Assembly (NCBI GenBank): GCA_024222895.1
Contig: JAAEOR010000006.1
Span: 1 to 51,582 of the forward strand
DNA: 51,582 nucleotides
Direction: 5' to 3'
Source: Hyphomicrobiales bacterium
Lineage (GTDB): Bacteria > Pseudomonadota > Alphaproteobacteria > Rhizobiales > Kaistiaceae
This document shows, one piece after another, positions 27,950-37,251 of this stretch. Under the pieces are notes generated by a model. That model had not been told where the DNA came from and searched no databases. It saw only the letters and a program-made list of their open reading frames with translations. Position 1 is the stretch's first letter, and each line of letters opens with the position of its first letter. The position numbers and the translations under genes were made by a program.

Positions 27950-29026
27950 TTGTCATCCAGTCGTCTGCCAGTGGTCAAAGTCCATGGCTCGCCTTACCAG
28001 CGCGGACTGCAGCACGGACGAGCGTGCGGTGATCTCATCGCCCGCTATCCTGACGTGCTGCTTGAGGTCCTCAGTTTCGAAGCGCGGTTGCGGGCTATCG
28101 AAGTCACCAGCCTGCCGACCCGTGATGAGTTGCTCGGTAGAGCAATGCGGTTTTTGCCCGCGCTCGAGGCCTTCGCTTCGCATTTGGTTGAGGAAGTTCG
28201 AGGAATTGCCGAAGGCGCGAAGCTCCCATTTGCGGAAGTTCTCCTGGTCAACGTCCGCGCCGAAGTCATGGGAACGGTACCAGTCGAAAACCTGTGCACC
28301 GCCTTCGCCGTCGGACCAAGTGCTACGGCGGACGGGAGCGTTCTATCCGGTCAGAATCTGGACCAGCACCCGCTGAATCGAAATCTAATGATTGTGCTCC
28401 ATGTCGAACCGGACGATGGGCCGGCGATCCTGATGGGCACGTTTGCCGGCTTGGTCGGCTACCCCGGAATCAACGCCGACGGACTCAGTCTGTTCCAGAA
28501 CGCCCTGTCGACGACGGTTTGGCGGACGGGCGCCATGCCGCACTACTTCCTCAAGCGCGTGTTTCTTGAGCAATCCAACCTGCGCCAATGTCTGGCGGTT
28601 GCGCGGAAGGCAGACGTCTGCTCTTCGTCGAATTACATCGTCACGGACCGTGAAGGCACTCTTCGCGATCTGGAGATGACGCCGGACACGATGGCTGTGC
28701 TGGAACCCGACGATGATTTCCTGGTCCATGCGAATCACTTCCGCAGCCGGAATCTGATTCCGGAAGAAGCGCTCCTTTCAGCTCTTCCCGATTCAGCCGG
28801 AAGAGTCCTCAGACTCGAAGAGCTCCTTGCAAGCCGATCAGGGCGCATCACGATCGACGACCTCAAGACGTTCTTGGCAGATCACGAGGGTTCACCCACC
28901 GGCATCTGCCGTCACGAAGCCCATGCCCAGACCATCTCTTCCATGATCGCCGAGCCGGAACATGGCCGCCTCCATATCGCGAACGGGCACGCGTGCACTT
29001 CCGATTTCGTGACCTACAGTCTTTGA
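27950..29026 (+). CDS. C45-type acyltransferase/amidohydrolase (Ntn family)
   Basis: This encodes 358 residues, from a TTG start that I accept because VKVHGSPYQRGLQHGRACG is the normal N-terminus of the C45 (acyl-CoA:6-aminopenicillanic acid acyltransferase) family. Cys116 in ENLCTAFAV is the expected autocatalytic nucleophile after self-cleavage. GTFAGLVGYPGINADGLSLF and SSSNYIVTDREG are other family blocks. Known relatives cleave or transfer acyl groups on amides such as penicillins or N-acyl amino acids. No signal peptide is seen, so it acts in the cytosol. It sits before a LacI regulator and an RbsBCA-type importer that lead to an amidase. Confidence 0.82.
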   Translation: MSSSRLPVVKVHGSPYQRGLQHGRACGDLIARYPDVLLEVLSFEARLRAIEVTSLPTRDELLGRAMRFLPALEAFASHLVEEVRGIAEGAKLPFAEVLLVNVRAEVMGTVPVENLCTAFAVGPSATADGSVLSGQNLDQHPLNRNLMIVLHVEPDDGPAILMGTFAGLVGYPGINADGLSLFQNALSTTVWRTGAMPHYFLKRVFLEQSNLRQCLAVARKADVCSSSNYIVTDREGTLRDLEMTPDTMAVLEPDDDFLVHANHFRSRNLIPEEALLSALPDSAGRVLRLEELLASRSGRITIDDLKTFLADHEGSPTGICRHEAHAQTISSMIAEPEHGRLHIANGHACTSDFVTYSL

Positions 29027-29060
29027 CCTGCATGCTTCCATTTTCGGTACGCGGAATTCG

Positions 29061-30125
29061 CTACGCCCGAGAGTTCGGTTTGGCGATCGATTTGCGGGAC
29101 ACCACATGCGGGGGAAATGTCAGGTGCTGCGGCGGACCGTCGAATCCGTACCTAATTCGATTGTCCAGCAGTTCGAACGCCTTCGATCCGAGCAATTCGA
29201 ATGGCTGGTAGACGGTTGTCAACGGAGGATCCACAAACTTGGAGATCTGGACGTCGTCGATGCCCACGACCGAAACATCTTCCGGCACTCTGAGCCCGAC
29301 TTCGTTTAGAGCGGCGCATGCTCCAATGGCGTGCATGTCATTTATCGCCACTATTCCGGTCAGTTTCGGGACAGCGGCGAGAAGCTCGCGGGCGGCCGCC
29401 TCGCCGTGCTCGACCGCATTGGTATCATCGAAGCCGAACGCGGCGACCGGTGCAGACACCGGGGACGGATGCGGGTGCAGATTCGCTTCGAGGAGAGCGT
29501 CCTTGTAACCTTGAAATCGTTCTTGGCGAGAAACGGTCGGCGTGGTGGCCGACACGTACCCGATCTTCGTGTGCCCGTTCTCAATCAGAGTGCGCGTGGC
29601 TAGATACCCAGCCTTCCGATTATCAAAACTGACGCTGTCGATCGGCAGATCGATCCCGTTCACGGTCGCTCCGAGATCGATCGCGACGATCACCAGACCG
29701 TCGGCGATGAGCTGCGTGAAATGGTCGAGGGTGAACGGGGACGAGCTGATGATGATCCCGCGAATGCCAAGATCCAGAAACTGGGATGCGTATCGTTTCT
29801 CGCGGACGGGGTCGCGCTGGGTGTTGCCGAGGACAACCTGCAAGCCCTGAGCCTCCGCAGCCACTTCGACCGCACGTGCCATTGCTCCATGTGATGGGTT
29901 GGCGACGGACGGGACGAGCAGGCCAAGCATGGGTACGAAGCCGGTTTTGAGATGGCGCGCCGGCCCGCTACGCCGATAGCCGAGTTGACTGATCGCCGCT
30001 TCGATCCGCTGCATTGTTTCCGGCCGCATGCGCTCCGGCCGATCATTCAAAAAGTTGGATACCGTGCTCACCGAGGTCTCCGCCAGAGCAGCGACATCCC
30101 GTATGCGAGGGCGGTCAGCGGTCAT
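29061..30125 (-). CDS. LacI-family transcriptional regulator
   Basis: This encodes 354 residues with the helix-turn-helix RIRDVAALAETSVSTVSNFL and a full effector domain (MLGLLVPSVANPSHGAMARA to GIVAINDMHAIGACAALNEV). It is divergent from the importer operon starting at 30243 and so probably represses it. The intergenic region has two direct copies of ATCGATTTAC, thirteen bases apart (30165-30187), rather than a clean palindrome. Confidence 0.9.
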   Translation of the reverse strand: MTADRPRIRDVAALAETSVSTVSNFLNDRPERMRPETMQRIEAAISQLGYRRSGPARHLKTGFVPMLGLLVPSVANPSHGAMARAVEVAAEAQGLQVVLGNTQRDPVREKRYASQFLDLGIRGIIISSSPFTLDHFTQLIADGLVIVAIDLGATVNGIDLPIDSVSFDNRKAGYLATRTLIENGHTKIGYVSATTPTVSRQERFQGYKDALLEANLHPHPSPVSAPVAAFGFDDTNAVEHGEAAARELLAAVPKLTGIVAINDMHAIGACAALNEVGLRVPEDVSVVGIDDVQISKFVDPPLTTVYQPFELLGSKAFELLDNRIRYGFDGPPQHLTFPPHVVSRKSIAKPNSRA

Positions 30126-30164
30126 ACCTGGATTGCCTCCCTGAAGAGGATCTGAGTCTGCTGG

Positions 30165-30187
30165 ATCGATTTACTATATCGATTTAC
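30165..30187. promoter_or_regulatory. Tandem ATCGATTTAC repeats, possible regulator site
   Basis: Two exact ten-base copies at 30165 and 30178 lie between the divergent LacI gene and the binding-protein gene. A TATGCT at 30195 could be a -10 box. The direct-repeat layout is unusual for LacI-family proteins, so assignment is tentative. Confidence 0.4.
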
Positions 30188-30242
30188 CTACTTTTATGCT
30201 ATGGATAACCGTTTCTGCATGAACAGTAACAGGGAGGGAGTT

Positions 30243-31223
30243 ATGAGATTCAAAAGCTTGTTTGGCGCTTGCGTAATTCTACTTGCCGGAGGACCCATGT
30301 TCGGCGGAGGTGCCGCGAACGCACAGAACGAGGATCTGAAATTCTTCGTCAATTTCATCGGCGGCCCTGAGATTCAGTTCTTCGCCGTTGTCAAAAGAGG
30401 TGTCGAGGAAGCAGGCCGGGATCTCGGAGTGGAGGCCATTTACAGCGCGCCTAAATGCTGCGACATCAACTTGCAGGCTCAGATTCTCAAGTCGAACGTC
30501 GCCGCGCAGCCCGACGGCATCGCGGTCGAGTTTAACGATCCGAAGGCTTTGAGCCGGCCGATCCTTGATGCGCTCGACGATGGGATCGACGTAATCCTCG
30601 TCAACGTACAGAATTTCGCCGAGGAGACTGATCCGCGCATCAAGGCTCTCGCCTACGTCGGACAGGATGAATTCACATCGGGCGCCAAGGTGGGCGCAGG
30701 TCTTCTGCCAAACGTCGAACAGGGCGCTCGAGTCGTTTGCCAAAACCCTGGTCCCGCGCAGATCGTGCAGACCGTTCGCTGCGACGGCCTGAAGGGTTTC
30801 CTGGAGGCGGAAATAGGCGCAACGGTTGACACCCTGGTCAACAGGGCCACGACGCCCGCCGAAGGCATGGCCGTTCTGGACAGCTACATGAGAGCGAATC
30901 CCGACACGGCCGCGATCGTCAGTCTGAATCCCGAGACCGGCACGATCGCCTGCCGTTGGGCCGAAGACAACGACAAGGTCGGCGAGGTTGCTATTGGCGG
31001 ATATGATGCTTCGCCTGCGGTCCTGGACTGCATCAAACGGGGCATCACGTCGTTTACGCTTGTGCAGCAAGCTTATGCCCAAGGTTATCTCGCAGTGGTC
31101 AACCTCTACATGAGGGCCAAATACGGGATGACACCGTCCGACATGAACACCGGGACACTGCTGGTCACTCAGGATAACGCGGCTGAGTTTGAACCGATAG
31201 TCGAATCGGGGCGTGGCGGTTGA
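30243..31223 (+). CDS. ABC sugar-type periplasmic binding protein (RbsB-like)
   Basis: The ATG at 30243 follows AGGGAGGGAG and opens a signal peptide (MRFKSLFGACVILLAGGPMF, cleaved near ANA-Q). The track start at 30201 is upstream of this. The mature protein (about 300 residues) is a Peripla_BP_4 type I fold: VKRGVEEAGRDLGVEAIYS, DGIAVEFNDPKALSRPILDA. Cysteine pairs CCD and CDGL, CIKRG are somewhat unusual. It captures the substrate for the permease and ATPase that follow. Substrate may be a sugar or a sugar-like amide. Confidence 0.88.
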   Translation: MRFKSLFGACVILLAGGPMFGGGAANAQNEDLKFFVNFIGGPEIQFFAVVKRGVEEAGRDLGVEAIYSAPKCCDINLQAQILKSNVAAQPDGIAVEFNDPKALSRPILDALDDGIDVILVNVQNFAEETDPRIKALAYVGQDEFTSGAKVGAGLLPNVEQGARVVCQNPGPAQIVQTVRCDGLKGFLEAEIGATVDTLVNRATTPAEGMAVLDSYMRANPDTAAIVSLNPETGTIACRWAEDNDKVGEVAIGGYDASPAVLDCIKRGITSFTLVQQAYAQGYLAVVNLYMRAKYGMTPSDMNTGTLLVTQDNAAEFEPIVESGRGG

Positions 31224-32280
31224 CTCTATGGGCGACAAAGCCCGCAACGATGCTGCGGAGGCCGGCGCGCCGGCCTCTCAGCGCTTGCCTGTCGTCAAGC
31301 GTTGGATTTTGCGCTTGTTCGCAGTTCAGGAGCTTGGCGTCCTTCTGGCGGGCATCATCATCGCGGCAGTGTTTTCGTACTTTTCCCCGCATTTTCTGAC
31401 TGCTGCTTCCGCCGGTTCGATCCTGGCCAGCGCCGTCCAGTTCGGAATCGTCGGTCTCGGCATTACCATCTTGATGATTTCCGGCGAGTTCGATCTTTCA
31501 GTCGCCTCCGTTTACGCCTTGTGCCCACTCGTGATGGCCGCGCTTTGGATCAACGCCGATCTGAACGTCTATGTGGCATTGGGCTTGGCCCTGCTGTTCG
31601 CGGCGGGCATCGGGATGATCAACGGCCTCGCCACGCTGCTTCTCGGAATACCGTCCTTCATCATCACTCTGGCCACAGCTCTTTTTTGGGCAGGCGTCAG
31701 CCTCAACCTTACCGGCGGCTACCCGATCTCTTATTTTGGTGATTCTCCGGTCATGAACTGGCTGGGCGCTGCCGAAATCGGGAGCACGCGCATCTCGGTA
31801 TCAATTCTCTGGCTGATCACGATTGCCGCGGTGCTTGCGGCCGTCCTGCGTTTGACAGCCTTCGGCAACTGGGTCTTCGCAAGCGGCGGCGATGCAGCCG
31901 CTGCGCGGGCGATGGGCGTTCCCGTAGCCCGCGTGAAACTGACTTGTTTCGTCATTTCATCGGTTCTGGCCGCACTCACCGGCATCGTGCAGTTCGGTTC
32001 TTTTGGATCCGCGACGCCGACCCAGGGTTCCGATCTGGCGTTGACGGCAATCGTGGTTGCCGTAGTTGGCGGCGGTGCGCTCATGGGCGGTCGGGGCAGC
32101 ATCATCGGTGCGTTGCTGGCATCGATTGTACTCGGAATGTCCTTTGTCGGCTTGGTGCTATCCGGAGTATCGACGACCTGGTTTCAATCTTTCGTGGGCT
32201 TTCTGCTGCTCTTCGCCGTTATCGTCAATATGCGGACTCAGGGCCTGGGTGCCAGATTCGGGGTCATCCGACGCTCATGA
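31213..32280 (+). CDS. ABC permease (RbsC-like)
   Basis: This encodes 355 residues with about ten hydrophobic segments and the BPD_transp_2 pattern: GIVGLGITILMISGEFDLSV, GIPSFIITLATALFWAGVSL, and ALTAIVVAVVGGGALMGGRG. It starts at GTG 31213, overlapping the binding protein's end, or at ATG 31228. It overlaps the ATPase start by four bases (ATGA). It forms the membrane channel of the importer. Confidence 0.9.
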   Translation: MAVDSMGDKARNDAAEAGAPASQRLPVVKRWILRLFAVQELGVLLAGIIIAAVFSYFSPHFLTAASAGSILASAVQFGIVGLGITILMISGEFDLSVASVYALCPLVMAALWINADLNVYVALGLALLFAAGIGMINGLATLLLGIPSFIITLATALFWAGVSLNLTGGYPISYFGDSPVMNWLGAAEIGSTRISVSILWLITIAAVLAAVLRLTAFGNWVFASGGDAAAARAMGVPVARVKLTCFVISSVLAALTGIVQFGSFGSATPTQGSDLALTAIVVAVVGGGALMGGRGSIIGALLASIVLGMSFVGLVLSGVSTTWFQSFVGFLLLFAVIVNMRTQGLGARFGVIRRS

Positions 32281-33041
32281 ACAAGCAGACACCAGCCGCA
32301 AACATTTTTGAACTGCGCGACGTTACGAAGAGCTTCGGCAATGTGGTGGCGATAGAGGGCGTGACACTGGAAGTCTCGCGCCACGAAACCATCGGATTGG
32401 TCGGCGACAATGGCGCTGGAAAGTCAACGCTGCTGAAGGTGATGAACGGTTTCTATGCTCCTGACCGCGGTGAGATCAAGTTCCAGGGAAAATCGCTCAG
32501 GTTCCGATCGCCCCGAGAAGCGCGAAGCGTCGGCATCGAGACGGTCTACCAAGATCTGGCATTGATCCCGGAACTCAGTCTTTGGCGCAACTTCTTCCTT
32601 GGCCGAGAAATCAAAACGGGCAGGCTGCCATTTCAGGTGCTGCGCGCCAACCAGATGCGCGAAATCACCATGGTGAACCTCCGCGAAATGGGGCTAACGC
32701 GCCTTCGCTCTCCGGACGAGCCGGTCAACATCCTGTCGGGCGGTGAAAGGCAGGCGGTGGCCATATCAAGAGCCAGGTATTTCGGGGGGAGTGTTCTGCT
32801 CCTCGACGAACCCACCTCCGCCCTGTCGGTCAAAGAGACGGAGAAGGTTTCAGAGGCGGTCCAGGCCGCGCGCAGCAGCGGACTCGGTGTCGTTGTCATC
32901 GAGCACAACATCGCCAACGTGCACCGGATTTGCGATCGGATCGTGGTCATGGAGCACGGTCGCGTTTTCAAATCGGTGAGACGCGAAGATGTGTCGGTCA
33001 GCGAGGTTGCAGATATGGTGGCTGGGCGACATGTCAACTGA
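32277..33041 (+). CDS. ABC ATPase (RbsA/XylG-like, single domain)
   Basis: The ATG at 32277 overlaps the permease stop; the track start at 31944 is upstream shadow. The 254-residue product has Walker A GDNGAGKST, signature LSGGERQAVAISRA, Walker B VLLLDEPTSAL and the switch His in VIEHN. It is one domain, unlike the tandem RbsA, as in FrcA-type importers, and so acts as a dimer. It powers the importer. Confidence 0.92.
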   Translation: MNKQTPAANIFELRDVTKSFGNVVAIEGVTLEVSRHETIGLVGDNGAGKSTLLKVMNGFYAPDRGEIKFQGKSLRFRSPREARSVGIETVYQDLALIPELSLWRNFFLGREIKTGRLPFQVLRANQMREITMVNLREMGLTRLRSPDEPVNILSGGERQAVAISRARYFGGSVLLLDEPTSALSVKETEKVSEAVQAARSSGLGVVVIEHNIANVHRICDRIVVMEHGRVFKSVRREDVSVSEVADMVAGRHVN

Positions 33042-33247
33042 TGTCGCATCATCGTCCAACAAACCATTTCACCCAACTGCGGGGGCTTCTCGCCGATCGG
33101 TGTTCGCGACGGCTGGGCGTTGATGAGGAGAATGTCGACACGGTCATCGATATCGCACTGCGCTCGCAAACGCACATCTGGACCAATCCCAGACCAGTGG
33201 ATTCCGCCCTGCTGCGCGAAACATTGCTGCTGGCCCTCCACCATTGA
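33041..33247 (+). CDS. Small hypothetical ORF coupled to the importer
   Basis: An in-frame ATG at 33041 overlaps the ATPase stop as TGATG and gives a 68-residue product (MSHHRPTNHFTQLRGLLADR to LRETLLLALHH). It is absent from the track in this form because a longer shadow frame was listed. It is acidic-basic mixed, soluble and without known motifs. The coupling argues for translation, but it could be the residue of a longer gene. Confidence 0.45.
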   Translation: MSHHRPTNHFTQLRGLLADRCSRRLGVDEENVDTVIDIALRSQTHIWTNPRPVDSALLRETLLLALHH

Positions 33248-33265
33248 CCAATAACTCGACTGCGA

Positions 33266-34735
33266 ATGGGCATAGCCATGAATGACGATACTTCCGAACT
33301 GAATGCGCTGTCGGCGGTCGAGATCAGGGATCGAACCGTACGGGGTGATTTGTCCCCGCGCGAAGTCACCAGCGCATGTTTGCGGCGCATCGGCAGTGTC
33401 GATGATCTGGTCAGATCCTTTGTGACGATCGATGAACCCGCTGCAATGGCGATGGCGCAGGAATCGGAAAGACGCATCGCTGCTGGAGAGAACTTGCCCC
33501 TTGCCGGCGTCCCGTTTGCGCTGAAGGATTTGACCGATACGGCGGGATTACGGACCACCTACGGATCACGCATCGGCGAACACAATGTGCCAAGTCGCGA
33601 CGCTGCGGTGGCTCGCCGGCTGCGGGAGGCGGGCGGAGTACTGTTGGGCAAGACCAACACTCCCGAGTACGGCAATCGCGCCACGACGGCGTATGGTCTC
33701 TTTCCGCCGACCCGGAATCCCTGGGATCTCACCAAAACACCCGGCGGCTCGAGCGGTGGCTCTGCCGCTGCGGTCGCTGCTCTACTGTGCCCGATTGCGG
33801 AGGGATCGGATGGCGGCGGGTCGATTCGAATCCCCTCAAGTTGCTGTGGGGTAGTGGGCATCAAACCGTCCCGCGGCCGCGTGTCCAATTTCCCCGAGTC
33901 AAACCCCCGCGGTGGCCTGACAACGCATGGGCCGATCGCGCGAACCGTCCGTGATGCCGCGCTGATGCTTGACGTGATGTCTGGGCCTGAACCCGGCGAT
34001 CCGTTCATGGCCCCACCGCAGGCGCCGTCGTTCTTCGAGTCGGCCGAGCGCGATCCCGGGAGCCTCCGCATCGGATTGCTCGTTACCAGCGACAAGTGGA
34101 TCGATCCACAGGTTGTGTCCGCTGTTGAGAAGACCGCATCGTTACTGGAGTCGCTCGGCCACGAGGTCGAAGCCGCTGACGTTGATTTGACCGGACTGGG
34201 CCCGTTGTTTCGCGTGATGGTCGAGGCCGAAAGCGCCGCGATCGAAGTCGAGGACCCGGCCGCGTTCAGCGATCCTTACTCCCGCTGGTGCTACAAGCGA
34301 GGGATGGAGACGACGGCCGTGGAGTATATTCGAGCGACCGAGGAAATGTTTCGCCGGAGTCGCGATATCGTCGCTGCTTCGATGAAATGGGATTGCCTGC
34401 TGGCGCCCACTGTCACGTTGTTGCCGCAGCCGCTCGACACGTTCCTCGCGACGACGGAAGAGGTTGCCGACGACGACCTCGCCTACATCCCATTCACTTA
34501 TCCATTCAATATCTCCGGGCAGCCAGCCCTATCATTGCCACTGGGTTGGTCGGATGAGGGTCTCCCGATCGGCGTACAACTTATCGGGCACCCATTTGAT
34601 GAAGCCCTGATCATATCCGTGGCCGCGACAATCGAGCGGGCCGCACCGTGGCGACAGGTATATCCCGCCGCGATGCGCAACGCCGATGCACCAGCCGAGA
34701 TCCATCCCCGCGAAACCACCGGCGGTGCAGGGTGA
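33266..34735 (+). CDS. Amidase (amidase-signature family)
   Basis: This encodes 489 residues with the catalytic Lys in VPFALKDLTDTAG, the Ser loop TKTPGGSSGGSAAAVAALL and GSDGGGSIRIPSS. ATG 33278 is an alternative start. It hydrolyses an amide. In the cluster it lies after an importer and before CoA-transferase and enoyl-CoA hydratase genes, suggesting release of a carboxylic acid from an imported amide, which is then activated to a CoA ester. It is distinct in sequence from the amidase at 15107. Confidence 0.88.
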   Translation: MGIAMNDDTSELNALSAVEIRDRTVRGDLSPREVTSACLRRIGSVDDLVRSFVTIDEPAAMAMAQESERRIAAGENLPLAGVPFALKDLTDTAGLRTTYGSRIGEHNVPSRDAAVARRLREAGGVLLGKTNTPEYGNRATTAYGLFPPTRNPWDLTKTPGGSSGGSAAAVAALLCPIAEGSDGGGSIRIPSSCCGVVGIKPSRGRVSNFPESNPRGGLTTHGPIARTVRDAALMLDVMSGPEPGDPFMAPPQAPSFFESAERDPGSLRIGLLVTSDKWIDPQVVSAVEKTASLLESLGHEVEAADVDLTGLGPLFRVMVEAESAAIEVEDPAAFSDPYSRWCYKRGMETTAVEYIRATEEMFRRSRDIVAASMKWDCLLAPTVTLLPQPLDTFLATTEEVADDDLAYIPFTYPFNISGQPALSLPLGWSDEGLPIGVQLIGHPFDEALIISVAATIERAAPWRQVYPAAMRNADAPAEIHPRETTGGAG

Positions 34736-34849
34736 TTGATCGTGCTTGTTGTTTGGACCTGACCGCAGGGGGGCAACACCCACTAGTCTGGTGTGCTGGC
34801 GAATGACGCGCAAGGCGAGCGCCCGAAACAAGTCAGGTCTCGCGAGGCT

Positions 34850-36465
34850 ATGACACGAAAGCCGGTCATTGTGAGCGACGTCGAGGCTGCATCCTTGGTG
34901 GAGAGCGGTGACCATGTCCTGATCGGAGGCTCTGGCGGAGGTCTCGGAACACCGGAACGGTTTCTGAAAGCGATTGCCACTCGCCATCGCGAAACAGGCC
35001 GCCCGAAGGGCATTACCGTTGTCCATCCCGTTGGGTGTGGTGGGTGGGGCACGCAGGGCATGAGTCGGCTCGCTTTGCCTGGGCTCATCAAACGGCAGAT
35101 TACCGGCCGCTCAGCAATTCGCCCGCAACGATGGAGATGGCGGCTGCGAACGAAATCGAGGCCTATACGCTACCACAGGGTGTCCTGTCGCAGCTGTGCC
35201 GCGATATCGCAGCAGGGCGGCCCGGGCTGATCACACATGTTGGACTCGGTTCCTTCGTTGACCCTCGAAACGAAGGAGGTCGGCAGAGCGCTCTGGCAAC
35301 GGAGGATCTTGTCGAAGTAATTGAGATCGACGGACGCGAATATCTCTTCTACCGCACGTTCCCTGTCGATGTTGCCGTGATCCGGGCAACCACGGCCGAC
35401 GAAAACGGCAACCTGACGATGGAGAAGGAGCCTTTCATCGGCGAAGTATTGGCGATGGCCCAAGCCGCACATAATTCGGGTGGGCTGGTGATCGCTCAGG
35501 TGGAACGGTTGCGTCTGGCGGGGACCAGCCCATGCCGCGACGTCAAAGTGCCGGGGATCTTAGTGGACGCGATCATCGTCGACCCAGACCAGTGGCAGAC
35601 CTATGAAGTGGCCTACAACCCGGCATACAGTGGAGAGTTGAAGGTGCCGCTGGCGCCATTGCCGGCGGCGAAAATCGATCCGCGCACTTTGATCGCCCGC
35701 CGCGCCGCCCTCGAGCTGTTCCCCGGATGCATCGTCAATCTAGGCTTTGGCGTGGCCACCGGGATAGCCGACATCGTCGCCAGCGAGGGTGTTACAGCAG
35801 AGGTGACTCTGACGGTAGAACAAGGAGTCATCGGTGGTGTCCCAGCCAAAGGGAACGACTTCGGCGCCGGGGTCAATTATGAGGCGCTTATTGAACAGTG
35901 TGCTCAATTCGACTTCTACGACGGCGGCGGGCTTGACCTGGCGTTTCTCTCGTTCGCACAGGTGGACGGCCGCGGCAACGTGAATGTCAGCCGATTTCGT
36001 GGACGCCCCAACGGTTTCGGAGGGTTCATATATATCGCCCAGAACGCCAAGTGCGTTTTCTTCCTCGGCACCCTAACCGCAGGTGGACTCGGCGTGGCTG
36101 TTCAGGATGGCAGGGTCACTGTGATCAAGGAAGGCGCGCATCGCCGCTTTGTCGCGGATCTCGCCCAGCGGACTTATGATCGGGCGGGAGGCCAGTCGCG
36201 CGGACAGCCTGTTCGCTACATCACCGAGCGGGCTGTCTTCGAGGCTTCGGATGACGGTCTCGTTGTCGTTGAACTTGCTCCTGGAGTTGACCTTGAGCGC
36301 GACGTGCTCGCTAATTTCGACGTGCGTCCGCGAGTGTCAGGCAGCCTGGAATCGATGACTGAGAGCATCTTCCGCCCCGGTGCCATCGGCCTCCAGAATA
36401 GATTCAGCACGATGCCGGGTCGAGCCCGGCACGCGCGCCTCGCGGGACTGTCACGGCAACGGTAG
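34850..36465 (+). pseudogene. Acetate/propionate CoA-transferase (YdiF-like), frameshifted
   Basis: Two overlapping frames together make one family I CoA-transferase of about 530 residues. The first frame (MTRKPVIVSDVEAASLVESG, VLIGGSGGGLGTPE, GLIKRQITG) continues in another frame from about base 35105 (LSNSPATMEMAAANEIEAYT, LPQGVLSQLCRDIAAGRPGL). One base seems to be missing near 35100-35112. The rest is intact: VEQGVIGGVPAKGNDFGAGV contains a Glu in the usual catalytic position, and FDVRPRVSGSL follows. The single shift in an otherwise well kept gene may be a sequencing error. If real, no active enzyme is made. Confidence 0.82.
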
Positions 36466-36471
36466 GGACTA

Positions 36472-37251
36472 ATGACGCTGATCAAACTCGATGTTAGGGA
36501 CGGCGTAGGGCTCATCCGTCTCGACAACCCTCCATTGAATCTCATAACGAAACAGTTGATTCAAGAGCTCGACGCGGTGCTGAAGGCTGTTGCGACCGAC
36601 GACTCTGTTAGGTCGGTTGTACTGACGGGGTCAGGAGCCCGTGCTTTCTCCGCCGGGTCGGACGTGACCGAGTTCCCTCGCCTGATGGACCGCGGAAGCG
36701 TGGTCGAAGAGAAGCTGGCTCAGGAGAATGCCGCCTACAGCCGCTTGGCGACGCTCCCACAACCGAGTATTGCGGCCATCGTTGGCCACGCTTTGGGCGG
36801 GGGAGCGGAGCTCAGTCTGTGCTGCGACTATCGTATCATGGGAGAGAGCGCCCAAATCGGATTCCCAGAAATCCACCTGGGTACTGTGCCGGGAAGCGGA
36901 GGACTGTCGCGTCTTCCACGCCTCGTTAATCCAAGCACGGCAATGGCTTTGGTGTTGGATGGCGATACAATCGACGCTCGACGCGCGCGTGAGATCGGAC
37001 TGGTGAACGAGGTTGTGGCCTCGCAGCAATGCGTCGACGCAGCGATGGCACGGGCGCGGACCTGGGCCTTGCGCCCCGCTATCGCGGCGCGGGCAATCAA
37101 GAAGGCCATGTTGGAGATTTCACAAACAGAAGTAGAGGCCGAGATCGCCGCATCTCTGACAGTTAGCCGTTCGATCTTCAAGACCGCCGACATGCGCGAG
37201 GGCGTCTCGGCGTTCCTGCAGAAACGAAAGCCGCGCTTCAAACATGGTTGA
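36472..37251 (+). CDS. Enoyl-CoA hydratase/isomerase family protein
   Basis: This encodes 259 residues of the crotonase fold. AFSAGSDVTEF and GHALGGGAELSLCCDYRIM form the oxyanion hole. FPEIHLGTVPGSGGLSRLPR retains the first catalytic Glu. The second Glu, expected in the A-M-E-L position, is Ala here (STAMALVLDGD), so the reaction may be isomerisation or hydrolysis rather than hydration. It follows the CoA-transferase by a few bases. Its TGA stop shares its last bases with the left flank of the MITE-like element. Confidence 0.87.
   Translation: MTLIKLDVRDGVGLIRLDNPPLNLITKQLIQELDAVLKAVATDDSVRSVVLTGSGARAFSAGSDVTEFPRLMDRGSVVEEKLAQENAAYSRLATLPQPSIAAIVGHALGGGAELSLCCDYRIMGESAQIGFPEIHLGTVPGSGGLSRLPRLVNPSTAMALVLDGDTIDARRAREIGLVNEVVASQQCVDAAMARARTWALRPAIAARAIKKAMLEISQTEVEAEIAASLTVSRSIFKTADMREGVSAFLQKRKPRFKHG

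Noticed and set aside
30279-31247. 322-residue minus-strand ORF
   Set aside because: Antisense to the RbsB-like gene, which has a signal peptide, ribosome site and operon context.
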